A stretch of 64,000 bases of DNA, from assembly GCA_963575745.1 (NCBI GenBank), contig CAUYUJ010015282.1:1621933-1685932 (forward strand), given 5' to 3'. Positions within the stretch are counted from its first letter, which is position 1; the number at the start of each line of letters is the position of its first letter. The notes under the pieces are model-generated. The model was not told the DNA's origin and ran no database searches. It saw only the letters and a program-made list of their open reading frames with translations. Made by a program: the position numbers and the translations under genes. Source of the DNA: Prorocentrum cordatum. Taxonomy: Eukaryota; Sar; Dinophyceae; Prorocentrales; Prorocentraceae. Of this stretch, positions 47,327 to 57,968 are shown piece by piece.

Positions 47327-48993
47327 TGTTCCCCTCGGTCGCGCCTGGTTCAGGCGGCCAGCGCGACTCCCTGACTGAGACGCCTGTGGACCGTGGTGCC
47401 TCTACCGGTCCGATCAAGAGAGAGGGTTTTGATGCGCTGGGACATAGTGTTCGCCAACGTGATGTTTTTCCGCTGCCCCCTCTGCGCCGGGACCATGCCG
47501 GCGCGGCGGGCCGCCAGGACCTGTCGCGGGTCACTCGGCGGCGTGGCGCGGCCACCAAGCACATCCTTGACTGGGGCGACGAGTGCATCGACGCCCTGAA
47601 TGACTTGCATGGCCACCAGGACCGGCCAGCGGTCCCCGCCAATGCCGCCCAGCGGCATGCAGTGGACCACGTCGAATCTCAAGTACGCGCGCTTGGCAAG
47701 CCCCCACCTGAGGCAGGTTTTCGCGAGGGAGCCCTACGTGAGCTCCTCGCAGGGACGGGGATCTACCAGACGGGTGATCTCTCTTCCCGACGGCCGTATG
47801 TCAAGGAGTCCATATCCTGGCCCTCGCCCGACCTGCAGCCAGTTCCACTGACCGCCTGCCTTGGTGAGGCCGAATCTGAGTGGCTGGGCCGCTGGCAGAG
47901 CACCTTGCTCAGGCCAGATAAACCTACAGCTGCTGAACGTACTGAGTTCTGCCCTCACGGACCTTTTTTCGACCCCAGTCTCTTCAGTAAGCCTCTGCTC
48001 TACGCCGATTTTGTCGCCAAGTTGCTGGCTCGCGGCATGGTGGAGCTGAAGAGGGACTGCGACGCAGCCACCGTCGGCTGCTTATTCGTCGCGAAGAAGA
48101 ACCAGAAGCTGAGGGTGATATTTGACACGAGGTATGCCAACCTATTTTTTCGTCGACCGGCTCGGACTGCGTTGCCGACTGCGACGGCCCTCGCTGCTTT
48201 CGAGAACCCTGGGCACGACACCTACCTGGCCTCGGGTGATATCGATAACGCATTCTACAGACTACGATTGCCTGACGGGCTGTCCTCGCACTTCAGACTG
48301 CCCGCCCTGGATGCCAGCCTGCTCGGGATCACGCACCTGGACGGGGTCCCGCTCGCGCGAGGGGCGCGAGTGCAGCCCTGCGTGTGCGTCTTGCCGATGG
48401 GCTGGAGCCATGCGCTGGCCCTCTGTCAGGGCGTGCTCCGACGCGCCATGGCCACCGCGGGGTTCACCGTGGACCAGTGCGTCGAGGACGGGAAGGCGGG
48501 GGTCGTGGTCGACCGGGAGGGCGCCGTGGCGGTTGCCGGCTATGTCGACAACTACGCCGCCCTGGGACGCTCCCCGGCCCTTGTCGACCAGGCCGCCCTT
48601 GCCATCGCGCGCGTGCTGACGGAGAAGGGGCTTCTCACTCACGATGAGGAGCCTGCCGCGCGGGACGCCACCTTCGTAGGGCTAGAGCTGAAGAGAGGGC
48701 GACATCTTTCGATCAAGGCCAGGAGCATTTGGAGACTTCGCTTCGGGTTGGACGCTTTGCTCAGAAGAGTTTTTTGTTCTGGAGACGCCCTCAGGGTCAT
48801 CATAGGACATTTCACTTGGGCAGGTTTGATACGACGAGAAGTCCTCTCTTTGCTCAACGCCAGTTACCAGTTTGCCGAGCGGATCGGGTCTCGGCTGGCG
48901 CGTCTTTGGAGATCAGTGCGACGCGAGCTCTGGCAAGCACGCTGTATCTTACCGCTGCTCAGCGTTGACGTCAGCGCAGGGTGCCGCCTCTGA
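47326..48993 (+). CDS. pol: N-terminal extension, reverse transcriptase, start of RNase H (copy 3)
   Basis: The best preserved pol. From FPSVAPGSGGQRD it runs about 200 codons of extension (VRQRDVFPLPPLRRDH, LDWGDECIDALNDLHGHQD) into RT: FDTRYANLFF, SGDIDNAFYRL, VLPMGWSHALALCQ and GYVDNYAALG (YVDN 48541-48552). Unlike copies 1 and 2 it passes without a break into FTWAGLIRREVLSLLNASYQ, which leads into RNase H. This shows that RT and RNase H are naturally one frame. It ends at TGA 48991-48993 just after a 14-bp deletion near 48982. Confidence 0.85.
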   Translation: MFPSVAPGSGGQRDSLTETPVDRGASTGPIKREGFDALGHSVRQRDVFPLPPLRRDHAGAAGRQDLSRVTRRRGAATKHILDWGDECIDALNDLHGHQDRPAVPANAAQRHAVDHVESQVRALGKPPPEAGFREGALRELLAGTGIYQTGDLSSRRPYVKESISWPSPDLQPVPLTACLGEAESEWLGRWQSTLLRPDKPTAAERTEFCPHGPFFDPSLFSKPLLYADFVAKLLARGMVELKRDCDAATVGCLFVAKKNQKLRVIFDTRYANLFFRRPARTALPTATALAAFENPGHDTYLASGDIDNAFYRLRLPDGLSSHFRLPALDASLLGITHLDGVPLARGARVQPCVCVLPMGWSHALALCQGVLRRAMATAGFTVDQCVEDGKAGVVVDREGAVAVAGYVDNYAALGRSPALVDQAALAIARVLTEKGLLTHDEEPAARDATFVGLELKRGRHLSIKARSIWRLRFGLDALLRRVFCSGDALRVIIGHFTWAGLIRREVLSLLNASYQFAERIGSRLARLWRSVRRELWQARCILPLLSVDVSAGCRL

Positions 48994-49580
48994 TGCGTCG
49001 CTGTTCGGTCTCGGTGTCACTGTCCGAAAAGCTCCCACTTCACTGGTTTCTTCGATCGGCCGATGCAGCGAGAGGTGGCGCTTCCGGGCTGAGGGGGCCC
49101 AGCGGGCTCGCGAGCATGCTCTCCATCAGGCAGCTGACGACTCCACTGGTAGCCCCGACAAGGCCCTCGAGAACCTGCTGGTCGACAACCCCGTGGCTTT
49201 CGACGAGGTCCCCTTAGGCTTCTTGAAGTCTGACAATTGGAAGGTTGTTCACGCTTCAAAGGTTGCTGGGTCCACCGACATCCTAGAGCTGGAGGGGGAG
49301 GCGCTCCTTATGGCTATTCGACATACGCTCAGGAACACTGGGGCTCTTGGGAAGAAGACCTTGTTTATAGTGGATAACCTACCACTGGCCCTAGCGGCCA
49401 CCAAGGGGCGGGCGAACTCGCGATATCTCTGGCATGTACTTCAGAAGATGGCTGCTCTATCGTTGACCACAGGATGTAAGATAGTTGTGCGTTGGGTACC
49501 ATCTGAATTCAATCCTGCCGACCATCCGTCTCGAGGCGACCACGGTTTCTTCACTACTCCATACCACGTACATCTTTCTC
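48985..49580 (+). pseudogene. RNase H remainder (copy 3)
   Basis: After the deletion the RNase H reads on in another frame: ASDASLFGLGV, ELEGEALLMAIRH, FIVDNLPLALA, WVPSEFNPADHPSRGD. The motifs themselves are intact, so only the junction is broken. Confidence 0.75.
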
Positions 49581-49586
49581 AGCCCC

Positions 49587-50734
49587 ATGGGGCCGCGCCG
49601 GCGGCCAGCTGCGGCGCAGGCCGCTGTCGAGCGGGCACAGAACGCCCAGCTCGTGGTGGCCTCGACGGTGCAGACCTTCGGCCTCTCGTTCCTCGAGTCC
49701 GCGGCGATCCGCCCGAACACGCAGAGGCAGTACCACGACCGCTTGGCGACGCTGGTCCTCTTCTGCCGGATGTACCGCCTGGACTGGGACAGTTGGGAGT
49801 CGCTGGACAATGCCGTCACCGCGCTGCTGAATCACCAGTTCCTGGACGGCAAGTGCTCGGACCTGGGGGCGCAGCTGATCGCGGCGCTCTCGCACGTCTT
49901 CCCGGGCCTGGCCCGGCGCAGCGGGCTGTACCTGCCGCGCGCGTGCCGAGCGGCCAGTGCCTGGAAGCCACGGGCTCCTGGGCGCTCGATGCTGCCCATG
50001 CCCAAGACCGGGGCGGCGGCGATCGCAGGGGTGATGCTGTACCTCGGCCGTCGCCGGATGGCCATCTACACCATGCTGACCTTCATTTGCTATCTCAGGC
50101 CGCTGGAAGGGATCGCGCTGCTGGGGAGGCACCTGGTCGCCCCTGTGTCGGCGGCAGGAGCGAGCTACGCGAGTTGGGGGCTGCTATCCACGAGTTCGAG
50201 CTCGGCCAGCCCTCCAAGACCAGCACGTCGGACGACGCGGTGCTCATCGACCAGGACAGCTGGATCCTCCCTGTGCTGGCAGGGCTCCAGGCGGCAACGC
50301 ACGCGGACGCCTCGCTGTGGGACTTCGACGCGACGGAGTTCAGGGTGACCTTCAAGGCCGCTGCGGAGCTGCTGGGGTTGGGGCAGCTCGCTCCACACCC
50401 CTACTCGCTTCGCCACGGCGGAGCGTCGGACGACCTCCTGGCCGGACGCCGAAGCCTGGAGCAGGTGCGAGCTCGGGGCCGATGGGTGTCGTCGTCGAGC
50501 CTTCGTCGGTACACCAAGGCCACTCGCCTACTTCGCGAGCTGCACGAGGTACACAGCGACGTCTTCAGCTTCGGGAACTTCGTGATGACCCAGTTCACAG
50601 CGCTCGTGGAGCTCGGGCTGGCTGGCCCGCTTTTCGACCAGGTCCCGGCGAGTGTGAGGGCCCTCTTGCTCTCGGGCCCGAACGCCGAGGCCGCGTCCGC
50701 CGCCGGCCGCGCGCGAAGGCGGCCGGCAACGTGA
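49587..50734 (+). pseudogene. Tyrosine recombinase (copy 3, frameshifted)
   Basis: Starts like copies 1 and 2 at ATG 49587. A one-base loss near 50186-50192 (CTATCC where copies 1 and 2 have CTACTCC) shifts the frame in the middle. The catalytic half (APHPYSLRHGGAS, RGRWVSSSS, Tyr at 50510) then reads in the second frame to 50734. The protein would be truncated before the catalytic residues. Confidence 0.85.
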
Positions 50735-51747
50735 CCCACCTGGTCGACGGCGGGGACGTCGGCGCCTACCTGGGCAAGAGGCTCGTGGCGAGCCTGGGCC
50801 GGGCCGTGCGACTCAGGTCGCTGCTGTTCCTGGAGCTCTTCGGGGGCTGTGGCCGCGTCGCGGCCAGCGCGCAAGCCATGGGCTATGCCGCGCTGAGCCT
50901 GGACATCAATGCTTCACCTTTGGAGAATCACTTGACGCCAGCCTTCCTCAACAGGATCCTGGGCTGGATCTCCGGCGGGGTCATCGCAGGCGTGTGGCTC
51001 GGCACACCGTGCAGTACCTGGGCCCGTGCGCTGCGAGCCCCGTTGCGAACTGAGCAGCACCCTGACGGCCGGCCCGACCTCTCGCCTGAGCAGTGTAGTA
51101 AGCTTGACATTGGAAACAGGTCTTCCTTTTTTCCCTTCATGTAATCCGTGCGTGTTTGAGATACGGGATTGGCGTTATGATTGAGAATCCGCAGACCAGC
51201 CTCATGTGGTCCTCCCCTCGTTTTCAGAAGCTTCTGAACTTAAGGAGCAGCACTTCTGTCGTGTGTCACATGTGTCAGTTTGGCGCACCCTGGAAAAAAG
51301 CAACCAGGGTGCAAGCTTGGGGCATCGGAGAGCTGTGGGAACTTTCTAAAACATGCGGTGGCCCTCGCGGCCTGTGCAGCAGAACCCTCCGACCCCACCT
51401 CGAACTCAGCGGGCGTGCGCCGGGCGGGAAGCACTGGACAGCCACTGCTGCTGCCTACCCGGCAGCCTTCGCCCGTGCCGCCGCCGCCATCCTCGTTCGC
51501 ACGTGTGAGAATAAACGCTCCCTGGCTCTCTCTCTCTCTCTCGCAGAATGGGGGTGTAGCCCTGAATGTTTTTTTTCGGCCTTCGGCCAAGTCCGCGTTC
51601 GGGTTCGGGATGCGAGGCTCGTCTATCTGTCCAGTGTCTCGCCCTGAAGCCGCGAGTTCGCCGCCGTGCACTGCTCCTCGCAAAGAACATCATCTCTCTT
51701 GGCGACGTGGGTCGGAAGAGGCCCTGCTGGGTGTATTCAGTACGTGA
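50735..51747 (+). pseudogene. C5-methyltransferase (copy 3, two frameshifts, empty TIR site)
   Basis: Motif I (FLELFGGCGR), LGTPCSTW with Cys at 51010, and MIENPQTS with Glu at 51183 are present. The frame is broken by loss of a T near 51120 and gain of an A near 51293. At 51426-51431 the single GGGAAG shows the pre-insertion state. From there the methyltransferase frame would run through B1 and stop at TGA 51745-51747, just inside A2. The ancestral protein therefore probably had a C-terminus partly encoded by the terminal repeats. Confidence 0.7.
51608..51729 (+). repeat. B1 split direct repeat, copy 3
   Basis: 122 bp, GGATGCGAGGCTCGTC to GCCCTGCTG, directly abutting A2. Confidence 0.9.
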
Positions 51748-51803
51748 AGCAGGCACTGAAGGGAGCGTCGCCGCATGGCCACTGCCACTTGTGCTCAAGC
51801 TCT
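51730..51803 (+). repeat. A2 split direct repeat, copy 3
   Basis: GGTGTATTCAGTACG to GCTCAAGCTCT. Confidence 0.9.
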
Positions 51804-51855
51804 CCCTCCCCCCCTTTTTCTTCCCCTTCGAGCTTGAGAGTGGCTTTTTCTGGCT

Positions 51856-51977
51856 GGATGCGAGGCTCGTCTATCTGTCCAGTGTCTCGCCCTGAAGCCG
51901 CGAGTTCGCCGCCGTGCACTGCTCCTCGCAAAGAACATCATCTCTCTTGGCGACGTGGGTCGGAAGAGGCCCTGCTG
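51856..51977 (+). repeat. B2 split direct repeat, right end of copy 3 and of the array
   Basis: 122 bp ending GAGGCCCTGCTG before ATGATGACGATG. Confidence 0.9.
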
Positions 51978-52144
51978 ATGATGACGATGATGACGTTGAT
52001 GCTGATGGTGGTGGTGATGATGACAATGGTGATGGTGATGGTGATGGTGTTGATGATGGTGATGCTGGTGCTGATGATGATGATGATGACGATGCTGGTG
52101 CTGATGATGATGATGCTGCTGCTGATGATGATGATCGTGATGCT

Positions 52145-52175
<31 letters not shown>

Positions 52176-52224
52176 CTGATGATGCTGCTGCTGCTGGTGA
52201 TGATGATGATGATGATGATGGCGG
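51978..52224. repeat. (GAT)n-type microsatellite, right flank of the array
   Basis: GAT, GCT, GGT and GAC trinucleotides over about 245 bp, the same kind of sequence that separates the copies. Confidence 0.95.
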
Positions 52225-52284
52225 TGGGTAATTATTACATAAGGGAAAAAGTCCCGAGCAGAACAACACGCACCACGACGACGC

Positions 52285-52317
<33 letters not shown>

Positions 52318-53056
52318 AGACGCGGCGCGCAGACGATCCGCAGCGAAGCACGGATTGGAGAGGCCTGACGGCCAGTGCCGCCGACCCTGATCGAAAGGGC
52401 TAGGAGTGGGGTATTTTGACTCGGGGCCCGCTCCCGGGACGCCTCTGCGGGAGGAGGAGGAGGAGGAGGAGGAGGAGGAGGAGGAGGAGGAGGAGGAGGA
52501 GGAGAAGGAGGAGAGGAGCAGGAGGAGGAGGAGGAGGAGGAGGAAAAGGAGGAGGAGGAGGACCAGGAGGAGGAGGAAGTGCATCCCGTGCGTGCCCGCT
52601 CGAGGAAAGTGCGCCCCGGCGGGCGTCGTATCTGCCCCGCCCCCCCCCCCCTGCGGGGAAGGGATCAAAGGGAAGGGGCTTCCCTTCGACTCCACTACGA
52701 CGTCGTTTAATTTCGCTTTGGATAGCGCGCTTGAGGAGGAGAGCCCTGGGAGGGGGAGAGCGGAGACGACGGAGACGACGAGTCGAACGGAGAAGCCCCT
52801 CACACACGCCGACAGGGTCGGCGGATTGGGGAAAGGGCCCATCCTTCAGGTTCGGTTGAAGAGCACATCGTTGAGCGGTGTTGCAGCCCCTCCTGAGCAC
52901 AGGCCCCCCCCCGAGCATCAGCCAGACAAGTCGGGTGTGCACCCTCATGCCTTGCTGAACTTTAGGCGCGTTTCGGCACCCTCTACCCCATCCTCGTCAG
53001 GGCCACCAGCAATGGAGAAGGCGGAGGTGGCCGAGGCGTCCCCGAGCTAAGGGGTC
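52225..53056. other. Gene-free stretch with simple repeats
   Basis: (ACG)n at 52270-52318, (GGA)n at 52447-52575. 52600-53050 is unassigned. An open + frame there (52406-53050) is built on the repeat and shows no motif. Confidence 0.5.
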
Positions 53057-53082
53057 GTGGTGGTGATGATGATGGTGATGAC

Positions 53083-53141
<59 letters not shown>

Positions 53142-53163
53142 CGATGGTTACGATGATGGTGAC

Positions 53164-53248
<85 letters not shown>

Positions 53249-53290
53249 GTGATGATGACAATGACGACGATGGTAAGGATGATGATGATA

Positions 53291-53368
<78 letters not shown>

Positions 53369-53452
53369 GCGAGGGGGAGGAGGAGGAGGAGGAGGAGGAG
53401 GAGGAGGAGGAGGAGGAGGAGGAGGAGGAGTTGGAGGAGGAGGTGGAGGAGG
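53057..53452. repeat. Long (GAT)n then (GGA)n microsatellite
   Basis: About 310 bp of (GAT)n with few interruptions to 53368, then (GGA)n to 53452. This is the longest GAT tract in the window, and it carries no tyrosine-recombinase element. Confidence 0.95.
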
Positions 53453-56400
53453 ACGTCAGATCGCGCGAACGCCGACCTCCACCGCACTGGACGCTGGCCC
53501 CGTGAGGAGCCGACCGATGTTCGGTGGGCTCAGCCCATGCCACGTGGCCGACCCAATGGGATCGGTGTGCGGGTGCGCCAGTCGCTCGGAAGTCTCCCCG
53601 CCCCGTCTCTGCGGCCCAGCGCTCCGCCGCTTGACCGCCGACCGATGGGCTCGGCCCGGTCACGCGGCCAGCTCGGATCGATGCCGTTTCACGAGGTGTG
53701 CAGGTCGTTGGGAGGCTTTTCAACCCTCTGTGGCCCGCGAGCTCTTCTCCAGGAGATTCTACGAAGCCTGTCCCAGGGCCTGCATCTCTAGCCCGCATGT
53801 CCACGGGAGTGAAGCACGCCCAGCTCCAGCGTTTGCGCAGGAGTTATGCCAGAGTGCTGGCCTGGGACTCGGAGGCGCCGTTCTCTTGGCCGTTGGCTCC
53901 GCAGTGTGGTGAGCGCTGCGACGGGGCTCGCGATCAGATCGCGCGACTGGGGCGTGCCATCGGCGATCGGCCCGTTGCTGAGGCCAGCGCCCCCAGCGCA
54001 CGAGTGCCTCCGCCGCATCGAGCCGGACTCAGACGAGGACAGCGACGAGGCCGGGGCGAAAAGAGGTCCAGGGCTGGGCTGCCTGGGGTCCAGGTTTGGG
54101 CAAGGGCCCGGGGCCCTCTGTCGGCGGTCACTCCGCCCAGTGCCAGAGAGACAGCATGCTGTCGGGACCTTTGGGGCGAAAACAACGCCTCGCAAGGGTT
54201 TTCTTTGAGACGAGGGCACCCCAGTTTGGCGGGGGGGGCGGCTGACTGGACGGCTCTGTGTGATGACCCCATCTCGCTCCCGATAACCCTCGTGGTTGCT
54301 TCCTCACCCGCCTCCCCTCGCCCTCCTCCCCCGCTTCCCTACCTCGTTCTGTCCCAATGTTCCTTGTCCTTCTCGCCCTCTTCTCCCTCGCCCTCGTCGT
54401 CGTCCTCCTGCTCCCCCTCTTTTCCTCCCTCGTCTCGTCCTCCTCCACCTCCTCCCTATCCTCGCACGTCTTCGTAGTCGTTGCCCTCCTCATCCGCCTT
54501 CTCCTCCTCCTCCTCCTCCTCCTCCTCCTCATCCGCCTCCTCCTCCTCCTCATCCTCCTTATTCCTCCTCTTGCCACTCGTACCCAGCAACACACACACA
54601 CAGGAGCATCCCGCAGCACAAACGCGCCAATCGAAGACGGCATATGCGCATTAGTTAGGAGCAGCACTGAGACCTCAAATGCAACAGCCCTGGCAGAACG
54701 GTAAGAAGCATGACGCTGGACACACATATGATTAGAATCGACGGTGCAAAGCACACCACTCGCTCAACACCCACGCCCACGGCGCACCACCAACCGCCAG
54801 AGGCGCCGTGAGCCGCATCCTACCTTTCACGTTGCACAAGGGCTCCAAACAGCAGTGCCGCAAGGCAAGCTGGGACAATGGCCACAATATGCAGGAATTG
54901 AAGCCGGTACTGTTCAACGGCAATTGCAAAAAGTGCCCAGATTTTGAAGGTGCGAATGTGTTGCTACGTAGTGCGGTCATAAGCGAAACGCTCCGACGCC
55001 GTCGGGCTCGCGGAGAACAGTGGTCGCAGACATACCGTATACCCAGTCAGGGCAATTCAGCGCTTCCACAAAACTATCGTCGGACATGTAGCTACGGGTA
55101 CGACATCCACGCTACACAAGATGCCTAGCCGTCTGCCGTATAACCAGATATCGCCACACATCGAGCCACACAAGCCAGACGACAGAGCGGGGGGATCCGA
55201 CTTGGCCGCGGGCGGCACGCGCAAAACCACAGGTTCACGCTTGGCATAATACGCGAACACGCATCTCAATGGAATCAGACTTTGTGGATCGCCGCCGTGT
55301 TTCTAATCACGGATCCACGAAGGTGAAGCAAATTTCGACTCCCCGCTTGCCCTCCTCGTGTCTCTGCCGCGCGCGAATGCCGCCTGCCTGCTTCCGTTCT
55401 TGGGTCAATGGTGCTTGGCCCATGAAGAAGAAGAGGGAAGGGGGCGGAGCTAACACCGTTCGGCGTGATGGAACTTGTTTGGTCGCGGCGCCGGCGAGCG
55501 CACGACGCGTGCGGAGCTTGCGGGGGGCGTCGCGCTTGAGAAGCCTTCCCCGAAGACGCAGAAAAATTGTCAGAATACGCGAGGGTTCATGAGAAGCCCC
55601 GCCGCCTTTGAGAGGGCCTTCTCCTTCTCACTTTGCCCTCTCGCTCGCCGCTGAAGCAAATTCCTCAAGCTGCGACGCGGCAGGAAACGCGGAGACCCTT
55701 TGAGCTCGTTGCTCTTCAGCGCTCTGCTGCAACATCTTCTGGCACATTTCATCCTGGAATAGCATCGACGACTCGACGATGGCGAGGAGTCCAGTTGGCG
55801 CAGACCGTCGGATCAGTTCTCACCAACCTCCGCCTCGCGGGTGACATCGCTGGTCTTGAACAGTTTACTGGCAGCCCTGATCACAGTTGAGCCCCGCAGT
55901 CTCAAATTTCACGGGGCCCAGAATTCGAGCGCGCGCGGCCATGTTTGCAACCGTGGGCATCCAAGTGTTACCACACGCACACACACACACACACACACGC
56001 CGGCAGGCTGACATATCTCGACCAGGCGATTACGTTCCAAGAATCTCTGGCGGCCAAGATTAAGCATCGCATACAGGTTACATGGGCATGGCTCGCAGGA
56101 CGTAGACAGGAGCTAACGAACAAGCACCATTCATGGAAGCACATACTCTGGCCCACTATGGCTACACCGTGCAACATCAACGTAGCCATGCATCCAATGT
56201 GATACTTCCGCTGCGATAGCAACTATGTGAGATGGCTTACGGCCGCGACGGACACGACGTGTTGGGACTCGCGTGAGAGCAAGTGCGTCGTGCAGACTGG
56301 CTGATTGGACAATCTCTCCAACATCAGCAGCACCAGCATCGACAAGTACCACCCTATGTCGCTGAACATTACAGACCACTAACACGGACAACGACCGAAT

Positions 56401-57133
56401 AGCACCACCTTGAGCACAAGGCACCGACCACCATCAACCAGCACCAGCAACAGCAACCAGAACACCGACCTCGCCGAACCGGTCTTGATACGCATGGATG
56501 ATGCATTGTTGTTTTGTTTGTTGCATGCAATGGTTCGTGCATCTCTTCATCGTTACCTTCTATCTGTATTGTTACGCGCACCGATCCTCCACGACCTCTG
56601 CCAGCGCGCGATGCGAGGCTACGGCCCCACTCGCCCTGCCCGAAAGGGTTTGGGTACATCCTTGCCCCAAGGCCTGTGCCTGGCAGTGGCGCCGCTTCGC
56701 TTCGCGTCGCTTCGCTTCTGTCCTCGGGGTGCTGGCATCTCAGAGATCGCCCCGCGCGGTCCCTGGCCGGCCCTGCCTTGCCGCGCCAGCCCCGACCTTA
56801 GGCTTCCCAGATAGGGTCAGGGCAGATGGGGTCGGAGGATCGCGCCGCATCGCCAATGCACGAGGAGGGCGGGGGGGGGGGGAGTAGGGAGGAGGCAGGA
56901 GGGAGGAGGGCGGATGGAGCTGGAGGAGGAGGAGGAGGAGAGAGGAGGGAGTTCTGTGCTGGCGTGGCCAAGGGGCGCAGCAGAGCAACAGCAAATGACT
57001 TTCGAGCAGGCTCGAAAAGAGACGGGAACCTCCAAGGAGGGGGAGGAAAGGAGAGAAGGTGGGCCGAGTGCCTCCGTCGAACAAAAACACAAAAACACAG
57101 AAATGAACGGGAGCGGCCCCAGGACCATCCACC
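53453..57133. other. Gene-free stretch
   Basis: 53453-54290 is GC-rich with overlapping open frames, one containing EPDSDEDSDEAGAKRG, but with no recognised domain and no clear exon ends. (CCT)n at 54300-54575, (CA)n at 55973-55999, (GGA)n at 56870-56960. 54600-56800 has normal complexity and no supported gene or RNA. The last part may be the 3' untranslated region of the LINE. Confidence 0.45.
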
Positions 57134-57505
57134 TCAGGCAACATCCTCCTCGGAAACAGGCAGGACCTCGAGGTCCGTAAACTTGTGGTCGAGGGCGAAC
57201 GAGCCGCAAGGGGTGGGTCTCTGGCCGCTTCCCGCACCCAGAAGCTCAGTCCCGCTACGCGGGTGACGACCGCACCACAGCTTACGCAGGCGATCCCAGG
57301 ACGCGGAACCACGCGGGCAGCTTCCGCGGCAGTCTTGGCTGAGTTTCTGAGCGGTGTGTTCTGAATAGGCACCGCGCGCGCTGCAGAATACAAAAGGGCC
57401 GACCGCCCATGCGCGGTGGCCCGCACCTGGCTTACACGGAGCTGCCTTCAGGACCTGGAGGGTGCCGCCCGATCTCAGGCATCTGATGCATCTGTAGCGC
57501 AGCAT
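57134..57505 (-). pseudogene. LINE ORF2 C-terminal Cys-rich segment
   Basis: MLRYRCIRCLRSGG (CxxC), then FVFCSARGAYSEHTAQKL, SQDCRGSC and LRKLWCGRHPRSG. The second CxxC reads C-S-A-R, so one Cys is lost. The layout parallels the ORF at 20784-21137. Confidence 0.6.
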
Positions 57506-57968
57506 CGTCGGAAAGCCGAGGGGCGATTCGCCGCCCCCTCCTAGTGCCCACTTCGAGCTTGGCCAGCGAATTAAGCTTGGGCCCTGCGGCTCTCATGGTC
57601 CCGGCCAGGAACTTTCCTACATGCTGGACCATCTTGTGAGACCTCTCGGCTCGAGCGCTGGCCTCGCTACATTCGGGATGCACGTGGGCCCCCGCTCGCG
57701 CCGCTGCGTCGGCAGCGCGGTTGCCCAGGCGCCTCCACCTAGCTTCATCGTCGCGGTCATCGTCGCGCACGAGCGAATGACCTTTCACCTTGATCACCCG
57801 CACTTCGCCCCCCAAGTCCGCCACGCGGTCCCACGCCCGCTCCCAAAGATCAGCGCATGTATGCATGCAGCCTGTGGTATCCGTGCGACCTTTGCGGAAA
57901 CTGCCCACCACACAGCCACAGTCTGAGTGGAATCCAAAGGGTCCGAGGCCTACATTGTCAAGGTACAT
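57506..57968 (-). pseudogene. LINE RNase H
   Basis: ADLWERAWDRVADLGGE, VIKVKGHS and LGNRAADAAARAG match the C-terminal part of a type I RNase H (the V-K-G-H and N-x-x-A-D motifs). HSDCGCVVGSFRKGRTDT upstream may hold the second acidic residue. Frame differs from RT. Confidence 0.65.

Larger units (their letters stand above)
45500..51977 (+). mobile_element. Tyrosine-recombinase retrotransposon, copy 3 (no TIR insert)
   Basis: 6,478 bp with A1 45500-45573, B1 51608-51729, A2 51730-51803 and B2 51856-51977. This copy lacks the 1.9-kb transposon and shows the best upstream coding: ORFa, ORFb and pol through RT are uninterrupted. It is damaged later, with a 14-bp deletion in RNase H, a 1-bp loss in the recombinase and two frameshifts in the methyltransferase. 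It differs from copies 1 and 2 at scattered positions, so it is an older relative. Confidence 0.9.

Noticed and set aside
53057-53452. Poly-Met, poly-Ile and poly-Ser frames over (GAT)n
   Set aside because: Microsatellite translation on all frames.
53502-54477. Possible gene with an acidic DSDEDSDE patch
   Set aside because: Several frames overlap with similar quality, no domain is recognisable and the 3' end runs into (CCT)n.
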